Part shown: positions 49,200 to 61,879 of the stretch, piece after piece
How the letters are laid out: every line of letters begins with the position of its first letter
How positions within the stretch are numbered: position 1 is the first letter of the stretch
Assembly: GCA_035235625.1 (NCBI GenBank)
Contig: CP141145.1
Span: 44,496,668 to 44,560,667, forward strand
Reading direction: 5' to 3'
DNA from: Saururus chinensis
Lineage: Eukaryota; Streptophyta; Magnoliopsida; Piperales; Saururaceae
DNA length: 64,000 nt
Program-made: the position numbers and the translations under genes
Notes under the pieces: generated by a model
Told to the model about the DNA's origin: nothing
The model's input: only the letters and a program-made list of their open reading frames with translations
Database searches by the model: none

Positions 49200-51600
49200 T
49201 AAATCCTCCTTTCCTAAATCTCATCGTTTCTAAGGTTGAATCTTGTTTTAATCTACTAAAGTTTCTGATTTTAATCTCTATTTCAAACCTCTAATGATGG
49301 ATTTTCGTTTTGGAACAAAGCAAGTCTTTGATCTATAAGTTTTTAAGTAATTTAAGCTTCATTAATCGGATTTATTAAGGTATTAACTCAACCTTAAATG
49401 TGGGTAGGGAATTGAATAGCTTCAAGTTTCGATTTCGGTCTAAGATCTCACTGAAGGTAAGGGTCTTCTTCCAAAATAAGTCTACGTTTCGGATTTAAAG
49501 TTTGGGATGATTTATGTGGGACTTACTTGATGTTGAGCTTTAATGGTGATTTATGTAAAGCTTGGTCTTTCTAACGATTCCCTTGTGCTTTTGTTGATTA
49601 ATGACTAAATATATCATTTTTTGAGCTCATATTTCAATATTGTGAAGTTTTGAAGTGATATTTGAATGTTTATGTCGATTTTGTAAAGTTTCGATTTTAG
49701 GTTTGCAAGGTTGAAGACGAACAAGAGTTACTGTGTAAGCGTTTGAATGGCCCTATAGGCTGATCGAACGTCTTGGCGTTCGAACGGCCTTCTGGCTGAT
49801 CGAACGTCCAAACAACAGTTTGCCATATCGAGTAATGTTGTTCATATTCATGTTCTTTAATTTTTTTAAATCTTATTATTATAGTTATGATGAGTTATTT
49901 TTACTTGAAAATGCTATTGTGAAGACATGAATATTATCTTGAAAGTTATGATGTTGTTCAAGAATGAAATTAGTTACATGTTTTTGGATTTTAGCATGCT
50001 ATTATTCTTATCTTAAATTCATATTGAGTGATTCTTCATGTCTTAGGATTTCAACAAGTTTAAAACATAAGAATATACTTGTATATTTTTACATGTCATG
50101 CTAAATTATTAGTGGATTATATTTCTATGTATAACTTAGGTGTAGCGATGAGTATGTTTACCTAAGTTTAGCATGAGTTTGTAATTGACTTGAACTTGTG
50201 TTCTTTGAGGTTTTCATTAGTTTTTACCCATGACTTCAGTAAGGAGGATCCATGATTAAATTATGAAAACATGTGTGTAGTTTGACGATGGTTTGTTCAT
50301 AATACGTATGTCTTGCTTAGAATTGAAACATTATTACTATGTACATGCACTTGTGAGATTAATTGTGGTAATTGTTTGATACATATGGATTAAGAATGAT
50401 GTATTTATGGCTGATGGGAGCATATATCATGAATTAGAATTCTTGTAGTGTTGCTCATGTATGTATCATGATGCATGCATCACAAAAAAAGTTTTATGAA
50501 TGAGATTAATCGAGATTAGCTGTGATTGATTGATTGGATGATGTTGCTTGTCAGATTAATCGTTTGATGGTTTTTTGATTCGGTTTTACGTCCAAAAGGA
50601 TGGGATTTTATGTCCCTTGAGGATGAATTTTCCTCCCTAAGTTGAGAAGAGCGGCAATGCTATAAGGAGACCAAACTATTAAGGCTATCTGAACCCTGAG
50701 AATCCAAGCTAGTATAGTCGAGTGCACTGATCTACCAGGAGGTATCTTCCTCGTTAGGAATTTTACCCAAACTACGTAATTCCTTCCAACTTTCTAATCG
50801 AGGATTGTCTGGAGAGAGTAGAGATTGCTTATGTTTTGGTTAAATAAGCATGACTATTTTTTCTTTATGCATGATTATGTTAGTGTGTTAGAGATACTTT
50901 TCATGCAGGATGAATGCTTATGAATGAGAATAATTATGCATGATTATGGTTAGTATGTTAGAGACATTTCTTATTATGCAAAATGGATGCTGATGATTTA
51001 ACATGGTTATGCATGATATGGTTAGTGTGTTAGAGATATTTTACATGCAAGATGAATGTTTATGAATGAGAATGATTATGCATGATATGGTTAGTGTGTT
51101 AGATACACTTTACATATAGGATGAATGTTTATGAATAAGAATAAATATACACAATATGGTTAGTGTGATTGAGACATTCTTAATGGAGGATGAATGCTTA
51201 TGAATGATTATGTATGATATGGTTAGCATATTTGAGGTACTTATTATGTAGGATGAATGAAAGCAGTAGGAAGGTGTGATTAAAAATGAGATGATAATAT
51301 GTTATGTTTTATATGATGAATTATTGTAAAATACCTTTGATGATTTCACATTTATTGTCTCAAGTATCAAACCTTGTTGAGTGTTTTATTTTGCTTGTTG
51401 TTTATTCTACTTTGTTGGCCGTAGACTTGTTTTGACATTGACTTATGCCATATGTGAGGGCTTAGTTACTTTTGGATGTAGGTTCTTGTTGAGGATTTAT
51501 TATGATTATGTTATCTTTTATTTCCTTATTTTCTCTTATACAAAGCAATTAGGTGTGCTACTCCGTGTTGTGTCACCCATTTAAAGGGATAAGTCTTCTG
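49200..51600 (+). mobile_element. Degraded LTR-like DNA with palindrome patch
   Basis: The stretch holds a palindrome-word patch (49735-49815: GTTCGAACG, GATCGAACG), then a tandem array (50860-51265) and a tract near 51360-51490 (TTGAGTGTTTTATTTTGCTTG). The general order resembles that of the units at 27.87 and 55.05 kb. No clear TG...CA ends or target duplication were found. It is inferred to be an old LTR of the same broad kind. Confidence 0.4.
50860..51265. repeat. ~70-bp tandem array, about six copies
   Basis: The words GATATGGTTAGTGTGTTAGAGA, CATGCAGGATGAATG and TTATGAATGAGAAT recur in this order about six times, with spacing of 60-75 bp and substantial divergence. Confidence 0.85.
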
Positions 51601-51995
51601 CTAGTTCAACACTACAGAAAAGTGTCACCCATTATGTTTTCCTAAATATATCTAGGATGACATATGTGTATGAGAGCTGTGCATAAGCCGGAATAAACCT
51701 ATTTTTATAGCTAATTTGGATTGGGCTAATATTGTTGTGTTATTGGTTGCCTATGTATATATGTATGTATTAGATAACATCTATATTTTTATTCAAATAC
51801 AATTTGATCCGAGCATAGTTATGCATAATAGCTAATATATGTATTAGACATTAGGAATCATATATTTTACAATACTTATATTTGAATAAATTATTGAGAG
51901 TTAGAAAAAAATCGTCAGAGTCAAACAAAAGCTAATAAATTATTGGAATAAGAAATCTCTTTCCTTCATATAACATAGCAGAACATATCAAATTG

Positions 51996-53900
51996 GAGAA
52001 ATGCCCTAGAATTTTCAAGACTTGATCATTTGGGCCCATAAGAGAATTTTGGGCCCAATAACATTCTTTCTTGATTTTGAACTATTTTGAGCTTAATTTA
52101 TTTGAAGGAACTTTAAGTTGTTTGTAAGGCTCTAAGAGTTGAACATATCAAGACCAAGAACGCATAAATCTGATACTGAGATTGTAGGCTATAGCCTTGA
52201 GAAGGTTGTTATGGGCAAGGCCCACTTTAATTTTGCAAGAAAACAAAGCTTGTGTGGTCTTGTTTTGAAGGGTTCGTTAATACAAGTACAATTGTACCAA
52301 GAACGTGCGATTCTGAGTTTTGAGTAAGGAGTTACGTTTGCTTTAAGTTTTAAATTTCATTTTAGAGTAAAAGTTGAAATTTTAAAAAAATTAATACTTT
52401 TGACATCAGTAGGTTGACTTCAGGTGTTAGCGTGGTAGGTGAAACCTATTGCGGTAGTAGGTTAGCCTATAGGTTACCTTGTAGGTTTTGTAGACTAGCC
52501 ATTGGCTATTGGGACTAGTTGCACGAGCCATGCTCTTGTAGTTGTTGTTGGATACACGACGTATTTTGCACATCCACAACACATATTGCGCATCCAACGA
52601 CCTCCATGTCTATAAATTGGGAAGGGTAAGGAGGTTCAAACTCGCCCCTTACTCTTTTCCTCCCTTCTCTTCTGACCTCTGCTCGCTGTGAAGCTTTAAA
52701 TCTCTGTTGCTAAGCCATATCTCGCCCAATTCCATATATTCAAACACTGATCCTAACTAATTTAAGAGCACTCTACATCCTAGAGGGGTCCATTTTTTGA
52801 CTTAGATACTCTAAAAGGGGAAACAACCCCGGGCAAGGGGAGGCTCCATCTGCTACTTTTGGGCAGGAGGAGGAAACATCTCAGTTGAAGGGGAGACAAT
52901 GTCCACCACTTTTTGTTCGGAAAGAGAATTTGTCACAGCAAAAAGGTAGCCTCCGCCAACCACTTCTGAGCCAAGAAGGAGATTATGCTCATGTGTGAGG
53001 GGAGATTTCACCCGCCACTCTTAAGCCCGAGAATGAGATAAAGCTCCAACTGCTAGCCGCGACTCCAGTCAAATTCAAGAATGAAGCATAGGTGGCCTTA
53101 AACTCTAGTTCCGTGCTACAAACTGTATGATTTCATAATTCTTTTATAAATGATATTTCAAAAAATATGGTATTTACTAGGGGTTGGACAAACACTGAAA
53201 TAATAGCAACTTATACACCTCTTAGTGGGATTTCATTGTGATACAGACTTTAAAATAATACTATTATTTGAATGATATTTACAAATAATTTTGATCAAAT
53301 TTGAAGGCTAGTTATTTAGTATAAAGCCCAAAAATTATTGTCGATTTTAAAGTGTAGCTATTTGGTATAAAGCCAAAAGCTATTGAAGCTATGACTCTTA
53401 GGTATTGCCTATTAAGGCATATGACACGCCTATGAAATGAGATATCGTGAGATCTCTTTCATTTTGATCTCATTGTCCCACGAGTACGAGTGTTTGTAGC
53501 TTCGGTGTCAGCAGCATTATGTGAAAGACGATTTATTCGACTTTGAATTATTTATCATATTATGTGAATGATAATTTATCCAACTTTGATTGATTTGTCG
53601 GATTCTAGTTATAAACATTTTATCCCATTTTATTGGATTATGTGAAAGGTTGGTTTATTTGACTTTTTATAAAATAAAAATGTTCGAATTCTGCTTAAGT
53701 CAACAAGGATATGTTAAGTTATTTTAAGTTGACTTTCGAGTATAAATTATTATAAAAATATGTTATTATATTTTAAGTTATAACATGTGAATAAAATTTA
53801 ATCTTATCTACTAAGTATAATTATATTCACCTACCCCCACACACCCACCCTAGATGTTACAAATATTAACGAAGAAGATGATGTTAATGAAGATAGCCCG
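51996..53900 (-). mobile_element. LTR-like remnant sharing the module of the 63-kb unit
   Basis: From about 52000 (AAATGCCCTAGAATTTTC) to 52340 the sequence runs parallel to 63130-63470. Shared words include GGGCCCA, CCAAGAACG, GGCCCACTTTAAT/GACCCACTTTAAAT, TGTGGTCTTGTTTTGAA and AGGAGTTA. After this come a GTAGGTT-rich patch (52430-52500), a TATA-like TATAAATT (about 52612), a tandem array (52815-53050) and a GGTGGGTG-like tract on the minus strand near 53830. Ends and target duplication are unclear. Orientation is inferred from the module. Confidence 0.5.
52815..53050 (+). repeat. ~60-bp tandem array, about four copies
   Basis: Units share GGGGAGGCTCCATCTGC-like and CACTTTT/CCACTTCTGAGC-like words with spacing of about 60 bp. 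The same family occurs in the opposite orientation at 54360-54760. Confidence 0.75.
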
Positions 53901-54359
53901 TATAACTTCAAAAATCTACATTTTAGATTTATTTACTCAAGTTCTTTTGTTATGCATTAATTACGAACATTGCGCTACTTTGATTTTCTTAAGGCATGTT
54001 AAGCCATCTTATATTTTATAATTTTTTTAATTATTTAAATTAATAAAAAATTACTCTTCCATACACAATTGTTTCGGGCCCCCTTTTAACTACAAATTGA
54101 CGACACTTTGACTTTTAAGTTATTTAAAAAGTTGTAGTGCTATAAGAGTAGAGCAGATTATACTAATCATAGCAAAGCAAAATATATCAAAGCATCTCGA
54201 ATGAGAGCAGAGCATATTTGAATAGAGCAAAACATATCTCATTTAGCATTTTAAGTTAATTACTTAAAATGCACATTCATTTATTTAAATATGTATTAAA
54301 ACTTAAAATCAGAAACACTTACTCTCCTGAGTTTTTGGAAGTAGCGATGTTCGGCGTTG
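53901..54359. other. AT-rich spacer between the two inverted arrays
   Basis: No gene or clear repeat end is seen. A small cluster of AGAGCA/CAAAGCA words lies at 54150-54240. Confidence 0.35.
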
Positions 54360-54760
54360 CTCCTTCTTTCTGGGTGTCATCCCCTTTATGCCAGAGACGG
54401 TAGAGAGAACCTCCTATTGCACTGGAATGTTTCTCCCTTTCCCACCCAAACGTGACAGACAAATTCTACCCTTACCCAGAGACATATCTCTCTTAGCGCC
54501 TGAAGGCAACAAACAAAACCTCCATTTACCCGAGATATTCTTCTCTCTTAGCACATGACGGTGATAGACATAATCTTCCCTTACCCAAGGATGTTTATCT
54601 CTTTCTGCGCCCAAAGGTAGCAGATAGAACCTCTTATTACCCGGAGACGTCACTCTCTTTACACGCTCGAAGGTGGTAGATGAAACCTCCCTATACCGGG
54701 GATGTTTCTCTCTCGTTGCAACCTGACAGTGGAGGATGGAGCCTCCCCTTACTTTGGGCC
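54360..54760 (-). repeat. ~60-bp tandem array, about six copies, inverted
   Basis: On the minus strand the units read roughly GGGTAAGGGGAGG, then TCTATCTGC, then CACCTTTGGGCGC, then AAGAGAGAAACATC. This is the same family as 52815-53050, in reverse orientation. The open minus frame (about 79 codons) is a by-product of the repeat. Confidence 0.8.
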
Positions 54761-55042
54761 GCTTCTATTTCTTTTTGGGCATGAGGGCATTGGACAAAGC
54801 CTCCTCGTGCCCTAGGTCATTTCCCCCTCTAGAGTCACAACCTCAAGGAATTGACCTTTCTATTTCATAGAGCACATTTGAGTTAGCTATGAACACCTCT
54901 TAGACAGGCAAAATTGGACTTAGAATGGGCAGAATGACTCATCTGGAATTTCATCGGATCCATAGGGAAGAGCCCCTGAGTTGTCACGCATGCACAAGCT
55001 CATGGGATAAGCGTCGCATATAATATGCATGTAATATAGGCA
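54761..55042. other. Spacer before the LTR-like unit
   Basis: Nothing recognised; the last bases contain the left copy of the TTTAT target duplication (55043-55047). Confidence 0.35.
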
Positions 55043-55047
55043 TTTAT

Positions 55048-58000
55048 TGTCACGCCCCGGCCATGCTCGACCCGAGCCAAACCCGGTCCAAGGGCCGGTC
55101 ATAGCGCGCGGGGGCGACGAAGTGAAATTGAGAAACGATTCTAGCGGAAGACTTAATCCCTAACCACGGGCGATTAACAGCAACACGGAGTGCGCACAAT
55201 CCTTTGAGCAAGAGTAAATAAAAGGGAAGGAAAAGGTGTTGCTTAACACAAAGTAAACAACAATCTCAAACCCACAAGCTTAGTTTAAGTAAAGCCCACA
55301 CCGGCTCAAAATAAGTCATAAGCAAACATAACTGTAACGTGTGACATAAATCCACAACAAAGAACCCTACACATAGGTTCTAACATAAAACATGAAACAA
55401 AATGAAGGAAAGTCACGCAAACGATCTCCATCATCACACCCAAGCTACCTCTGACCTTTCCTCAAAAAGGCAATCCTGTCCGTCTGCGTGTCGCACCACG
55501 CAGCCCCAAATCAAAACACAAAAGAGGGGTGAGTTTTAATACTCAGCAATGGTTTTAATATCACTAACAACGTTGAAAATACGGTAGCATGGTGATGTAG
55601 TCTTTCAAAAACAACGATGTACAAGGTGTATCACTTTCTGATCACATATTTACATCACTTATACACCGCATAACATCATAACTCAAACATGCAGGGATGT
55701 ATCTCTAGCATACCAATTTCCACATGCATTCACATCATAACCAATCCCGCATGGACGTATCTCTAACATACGTATTCCCACATGCATAATGTCATCACAA
55801 CCAATCCCGCATGGATGTATCTCTAGCATACATATTCCCACATGCATAATATCAAAATCAACATGCATGGATGTATCTCTAACATACATATTCCACATGC
55901 ATAACATCAAAATCAACATGCATGGATGTATCTCTAACATACGTATTCCACATGCATAACATCAAAATCAACATGCATGGATGTATCTCTAACATACATA
56001 TTCCACATGCATAATGTCATCACAATCCACCTCCATCAAGGAGTAATCACACTTTAACGTCACACAGACGGGAGCATAGACAAGGCCACGAAGGCGTGTC
56101 AGGGTACAAAATTCTACACAAGAATTCAAGAAAGATCGGGGTTGTCAATCCCTAATACTGCTCGCCCTGGACGATCCTGGCCAAGGATGTCTCATTCTCA
56201 CACAGAGAATCTAGAGCAGGGGTGTTCGCCCAGGGACATCTCCTGCGGAGGGAAGAGCCCGAGTTCTCACACAGAGAACCCTAGAACACGTGGTAGCGGG
56301 GTGCACACAGCATACCACACTGGATTCTCAGGGTCCAGATGACACACATAATAATATTCTCACATATCCGCAAGACAAGTACACAACTCGTCTCCACATC
56401 ATTCCATTAAACAAGACTCAACCCGGGGAGTGCACTCGTTCCACACAGGAACTCCAAATCGTTCCACACAGGAACTTCAAATCGTTCCACACAGGAACTT
56501 CAAATCAAAATATGTCCTTTCGGACCAATCAACTTGCGATTAATCCACGACCGATAAACCCGGCACACAATTCCATCACATTGCATCCAATCGGTGAAAT
56601 TCGATTAATCACGATGAAGCCTCAATTAGAAATCCATTTTCATGATGCGTGCAGCATGGTACATGTGTGGGCAAAGCATACATGAATCCTAATCATGATA
56701 AGTGCTCTCACCAGCCCCTAATGCATCATTCATAATCACGATATTAAGCTTCAACATCATCAGTTAACCCCCACATGTGTGTGTGTAACTAGTAGAAGCC
56801 TTTCACATGATGCATATTAACATGCTTGAAAATCAACTCACCACCACACTACACATGTGAATTTCTACCTAAACATGAATTCCAGCGGAAATCATAGTAG
56901 AAGAATCGTTGAAATCTTAGCTAGATTCAAAACTCAACCACAAAGGCTAAACACCTATAACATCACTCATTTCATCATTGAGTCATGACATTCACCAACA
57001 TTCACACACCATTAATCACAATTTATCATGACAAATCTGTCCAACAATGATTGTAGTCCTACTGAAATATGCTTAACCAAAGGGAAACAACTATTCATAA
57101 TTTCAAAATAACGATTCCAACATCATGCCACCAAAACATAAGTCATTCCACCGTCACTAAGCATATATCTCAACTCCATAAACTCAATAGCATGCATTTC
57201 TAGTAGCCTAACATAGCTTAAAACACTCCACATTCATATAAAATTGGCAAGCCAAAGTGGAATCATCAAAATAGGCATCATACATTCAACATGCAATTTT
57301 TTTGTGTAGCCGATCGATCGCCCTTCAGGCCGTTCGATCGGTTACACGCAAAATTTTGAAAATTTCAGTTCAGCCGATCGATCGCCCTGCAAGGCCGATC
57401 GATCGCCAACACGGCAGAACAGTCATCTTCTTCCTTTCGCAAATCCAAACCGAAACACCATAGAAAACACTTCAAATCCACATCTAACACCCTAATCATC
57501 ATCAAAAGTCCTCCTTGACTTCCAGAATATCAAACCAAACCATAATAATGCAAAACCCTAAGAAATCGGGATTAAATAATTCCATTTTCTAATCTTACCA
57601 TTAACACACTAAATCAAGCAAACCATTTCGAAATAAGCCAAAAATGAAGAGTTTTACCATGGATAAACAGAGATTTCGAAGACCCATTACCTCAGCACTT
57701 GATTAAGCTCGGATTGAAGAGTCACCCTTCTTGAAATCCTTGAAAATACAATGAGTTTGAATTAAACACCAATGGAAATCGTTTTACTTAAGAAATCCCT
57801 AATTAAATCTTAGATCTAGGGCTTGTTGGTAGTAAAAATCGAATTTTGAATGTTAGGGTTTGTAGTAAAACACAAATCAGTAGCTTTTGATGGTCAAAAA
57901 CGAATTGAATCAAGGGGAAAATGGTAGATTTGGAAGAATTTAAGAGAAAAGCCATGGATTAGTGCTTAATTAGAGCAAGCTTACCTTAATCGGCTTCTAA

Positions 58001-58508
58001 TTCGGGCCTAAGTGGGGATTAGGCCAGACCTCCTTCCTTAGCCTATTCCCAAAAATGGAAATGGCTCAGGTTTGCCCTTTTATAGTAAGGGTTGGGGTAG
58101 GCATAGGTAAGTTTTGGGGTGTAAATATGAAAAGTAGGCTAAAAGTGGTTATTTTACAAATTTAAGCACGAATTAAGCCTAATAAAATTCTGAAAATTTT
58201 TGTGTGACCTTAAGTATATGTCTAGGTTCATTTGACATAAAAATAAAATTTTCAACCGTGGGGGCCCACAGGGGTCCCGCCAAAACCCTAATTTTTGGAA
58301 AAATAGTGAAAAATCCGAAAAATTCCAAAAATTCACATTTGGTTTAAAATCACTTAAAACCACTAATATTGAAGTTAATTTTGGTTAAAACCATCACAAA
58401 CTCTATTTATTTACAAAATCACCGAATAAGATCAGAAAACACGTAAATTGCACGATAACCCATAATTAAATAAAAATCAAAACCGGTTTAAAGATGAGGG
58501 TCCTTACA
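55048..58508 (+). mobile_element. LTR-type unit (probable solo LTR), duplication TTTAT
   Basis: TGTCACGCCCC at 55048 and GGGTCCTTACA at 58508 bound a 3461-bp unit with TG...CA ends. It is flanked by TTTAT at 55043-55047 and 58509-58513, a perfect 5-bp target duplication. It carries the GGGGTGAGTTTTAATACTCAGCA motif region at about 55525, a tandem array (55691-56028), a CGATCGATCG patch (57300-57410) and a TATA-like tract near 58078. There are no long frames and no gag-pol. Size and ends fit a long solo LTR of the Ty3/Gypsy kind; the family is inferred. The motif order gives plus orientation. Confidence 0.8.
55691..56028. repeat. 55-60-bp tandem array, six copies
   Basis: The core GCATGGATGTATCTCTAACA begins at 55691, 55749, 55809, 55865, 55920 and 55975. 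The last three units are 55 bp and nearly identical, the first three are longer and more diverged. Confidence 0.95.
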
Positions 58509-58513
58509 TTTAT

Positions 58514-61223
58514 ATACCATAGTTTTATACATTTTAAGGTTGATTTTATATTAATATTGGCTTATTAGAGTTTAATTCTATTTTATAGGGTTTGAAGACC
58601 AATTGAGGACATGACAAAATTGAAAAAGTGAATCAATTAAGAATGTTGTAGTGGTGGGCCCCAATCTCATTAATCGAAAGATAAACTTAAGTACTTACTT
58701 GATTGAGACTTACTCTTCATAGTATAAAAATATATGGGATGACCTAGGGAGGAGAGCCAATTGAGAGAGAGGCTCTAGCCATCATCTTCCTTCAAGGAGT
58801 TCCAATGTGAAGCAAGAGCAAATGAGAGAACCAAAGAAGAAACCTCTCAGTCGGGTCACCGTTCACAAGTACTATTCACGAGTTACTGTTCACAAGGTAC
58901 TGTTCAGGGAGCACTTTTCATGATACTGTTCATAATTACTATAGCGGTCCAAAAATTTTAAAATTTGCTCTAAAGTTGTAAGTTTCTTTCTACTTTATTT
59001 AATGAAAATTTTATTTCTTAGGTCAATGAGTAGCTAAACCTTTTTGCTAGGGCTTCAATGAAGTTTCATTAAGTTGTATAAGTTTATGATTATAAGACAT
59101 AATTAATTTTTTTAATGATGAATTTAATGTTAATTGTTTCTACCTCTTTAATTAATAAGATTAATTTGGATATGAGTTTAATCATGCTTATCTCATGATT
59201 TAAATTGATTCTCATTAGTCTCTTACTTGGTTTTGTCTTGTTTAATATTGAAATTGAGTATTAATTGTGATTTAAAAATTGTAGATATAATTAATGACTT
59301 GATTTTAATCTTTTGAAGTGAGGAGAAACAAAGTATTTATTTATTGTCTATGAGAGCTTAATGATGATATTTTTTCACAATAATGAAGATTGAATTCTAG
59401 ATTATTATGAGATGAATGTAGACAAAATGATTAATGATCATACTAATGTGTTTTCATGATTTAATGAATATGGATTCATATGCTCTAGTGTTTTGTTTAT
59501 TCCTTAGTGTTTTGCTTATTTGATAGTGTTTTGTTTATTTTACTTTGCTTTCTTATTCTTAGATTAAAGCTTTAGAGTTTGGATTAAGATAGTTTAATTG
59601 CCATTAAAATCTTATTTTCTTTTGTTAGTTACTTTACTCCAATAATTATCTTTATATTAATTTGTTAATTAGATTAGGATTTACTTGAGATAGATTAAAT
59701 TTGATTTTCTAATTTGAAGTCTTTGTGGTATCAACACTCAATTTAGCCGCTTAACTACTATACATTTGTGCACTAGGAGCACGATGCTACCCGCTGTGCA
59801 TCGTGCGGGCCTCCTCTAGAGGGATGTTGGTCCCGTGCGGGACTGCACATCACACGGCTGACCCGCACCGTGTGTCACACGCGATGCGCATTGGCGGCTG
59901 GCGTCAGTGCTTACATAAACTATTTTGTCCTTTTTCAAAAAATTTATTATTATTTTAATCAAATAATAATATAACTTCAAAACATGATAACTTCTTACCC
60001 TAAAGTTGAAATCACACATTCTTGATTCTGATTGACTAGTATCAATGAGCCTTTCGAAACTAAAATGTAACATGAGTAAGTTATCCCTCACTTTTTAAGT
60101 GGACTCGCCCATGTGGAATACTTTTCGAAGTCATAACTTTCGCTCCCGACCTCTGTTTTGTGTAATCTTTAATTTATTGCGCTCGTTACTTTGAACTCTA
60201 ACCATGTACAGGAAATTAATCACTCAAACCCTCCTAATTCTTATATAAAAATTTATAATTACCACTAACCCTTCATGTTAAATGTAATCAAACTACACTT
60301 GCCCCCTAGCCACAGGATTTTAATCCCGTTCCCATGGCTACTAGACGCCGAGCGCTCTGGCACCTAGGCGTCTCTCAAGTCTCTCTCTCTCTATATACAC
60401 ACACATATTCTGATTTGCATGTTTTTAATGGCCTTAGAAAACCACTAAAGAACTCTATCAAATGAAACCCACCACTAAATTGATGCTAAATATGAATAAT
60501 GTGCTATGCGACACAAAGTGTTTCAACACCATTATATTTGTCAACCTATGATATAATATTTAGCCTATAAAATGTGAAAACTATTACAAATGTATATAAG
60601 TTAATATAAGACTTATGTATATGACTAATGATCTTATCCTCAAAGCTAGCTATAGTATACTTTATTTAATACATAACTTATTTCTAATTTATTTTATTTT
60701 ATTTCATCTAATATGTATTTAGACACGTTTGCCAGTCTCAAAGTAAACGAATTCACAACTTCAGTCATAAGTCAAAAGTTCACATTTGGGGGTTTCCGAA
60801 GGCTCAAATTAACTAAAATTAGTTAATCATAAAAATTCTAAGGTACTCTTTTCCTCGCTATAAATAGCTTTTCTCATTTGATTAATTGAAATTGTGTGGT
60901 TTAAAAAATTATCTATTTGAACTGTTCTATAGTAGATACGTCTATTCACTACTTAACACGTTTAAATAGTTTATATGTATTTGAACGTGAGTAAATTCAA
61001 ATTTTGACTTTTTTAAGTGTACATGTTGAAACATGGACCTATGTAGGATACCTTCTCGTGCGGTTCCGAAGGCTGAATGAACAATAACACGTACAATTTC
61101 TTCACAAAACTATATAGTCCTGAAATCAATAAGTCCTTGGAAAGCACACAGAGTAATGGGATTCATTATTTATGTCTAAATGTTCCTCCAAACCAACTAG
61201 TTATTGTCTCAAGGAAGAAAAAT
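58514..61223. other. Intergenic DNA with retroelement-like remnants
   Basis: No gene is seen. From 58514 to 59775 the sequence resembles the 10.9-11.96 kb stretch in layout, ending in a leader-like segment (GTGGTATCAACACTC, ACATTTGTGCACTAGGAG). A repeated TACTGTTCAC word follows at 58857-58935 and a GC-rich, hairpin-rich patch lies at 59776-59890. A short hairpin (AGACGCC...GGCGTCT) occurs at about 60345-60375. The rest is AT-rich. Confidence 0.35.
58857..58935. repeat. TACTGTTCAC short-word repeat
   Basis: Five variants of TACTGTTCAC (including CCGTTCACAA and TACTATTCAC) occur at 15-20 bp spacing. Confidence 0.7.
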
Positions 61224-61751
61224 CTAGCCTCGTATTTTGCAGGGCTGAAGGCAGTAGCATCTGGGAGGGATTCCTTTGCATTTACCAGAGAAGCCCAGTG
61301 GCTTGCATGCCCCCACACACTGAAGGTTCAGAAGACAGATGCCCTTGAAATGTGGATGCCGGATGTAGCACATCTTCGCATCGACTCCTAGTCTTTTCTC
61401 TTTGAAAAAAAAGTCACACACACCCACAAAAATTAAATAAAATATATTGGTTTTAAAAAGAATACATAAAAGCAAGTGGATTCATTATTTGCATGGTGAA
61501 CATGATGAACAGACCCTATCAACCAGATTGAGCCTAATCCATAAACAATGATTCATGGGGGTTCAAGGTTCTAACAATGGTACCAGGAGGGACAGTTTTA
61601 TATAGACCTGTAACGTTCGTCATATCTAATTCACAACTAGGCATGGCCATGCAGTTTGGCAATTGTCGGAAGGAAATGGATTTGTCTCTATACCTGATGC
61701 AGCAAACAGCAGGAGCACGACGATGACAAAAATTGCCTTAGCAGCTTCCAT
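61224..61751 (-). CDS. Plant defensin (gamma-thionin fold) precursor
   Basis: Two minus-strand exons, 61751-61694 and 61387-61224, are joined by a 306-bp GT-AG intron in phase 1 and encode 73 aa. Exon 1 is a signal peptide (AKAIFVIVVLLLFAAS). As in other plant defensin genes, the intron falls at its end. Exon 2 has eight cysteines spaced C-10-C-5-C-3-C-8-C-6-C-1-C-3-C, the defensin pattern. The HFKGIC stretch and the gamma-core (GFSGKCKG...RCYC) are present. Such peptides are secreted and act on fungal membranes or as signals. The start is the only Met giving a clean signal peptide; the longer open frame upstream has none. Length is usual for the family. No neighbouring copy was seen. Confidence 0.9.
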
Positions 61752-61843
61752 GTTTCTTCGATGGGAATTGGTGACTGATGAGGAGCTAAATTCAAACGAC
61801 AACACTTCCTGGAGAGGCTGAAGTAAAAAGATACTAAGGCATA

Positions 61844-61874
61844 TGATATATGAATATAGGAAGGGGATGATTGG
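61844..61874 (-). promoter_or_regulatory. Possible TATA and CCAAT boxes of the defensin gene
   Basis: On the minus strand CCAAT lies at 61874-61870 and a TATA-like CTATATTCATATATC at about 61859-61845, some 95-110 bp before the start codon. The two boxes are closer together than usual, so the assignment is tentative. Confidence 0.3.
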
Positions 61875-61879
61875 TTTAA

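Noticed and set aside
61077..61391. Plus-strand 104-codon frame at the defensin locus
   Set aside because: It overlaps the defensin exon on the opposite strand and has no similarity of its own. The minus-strand cysteine pattern and splice sites explain the region.
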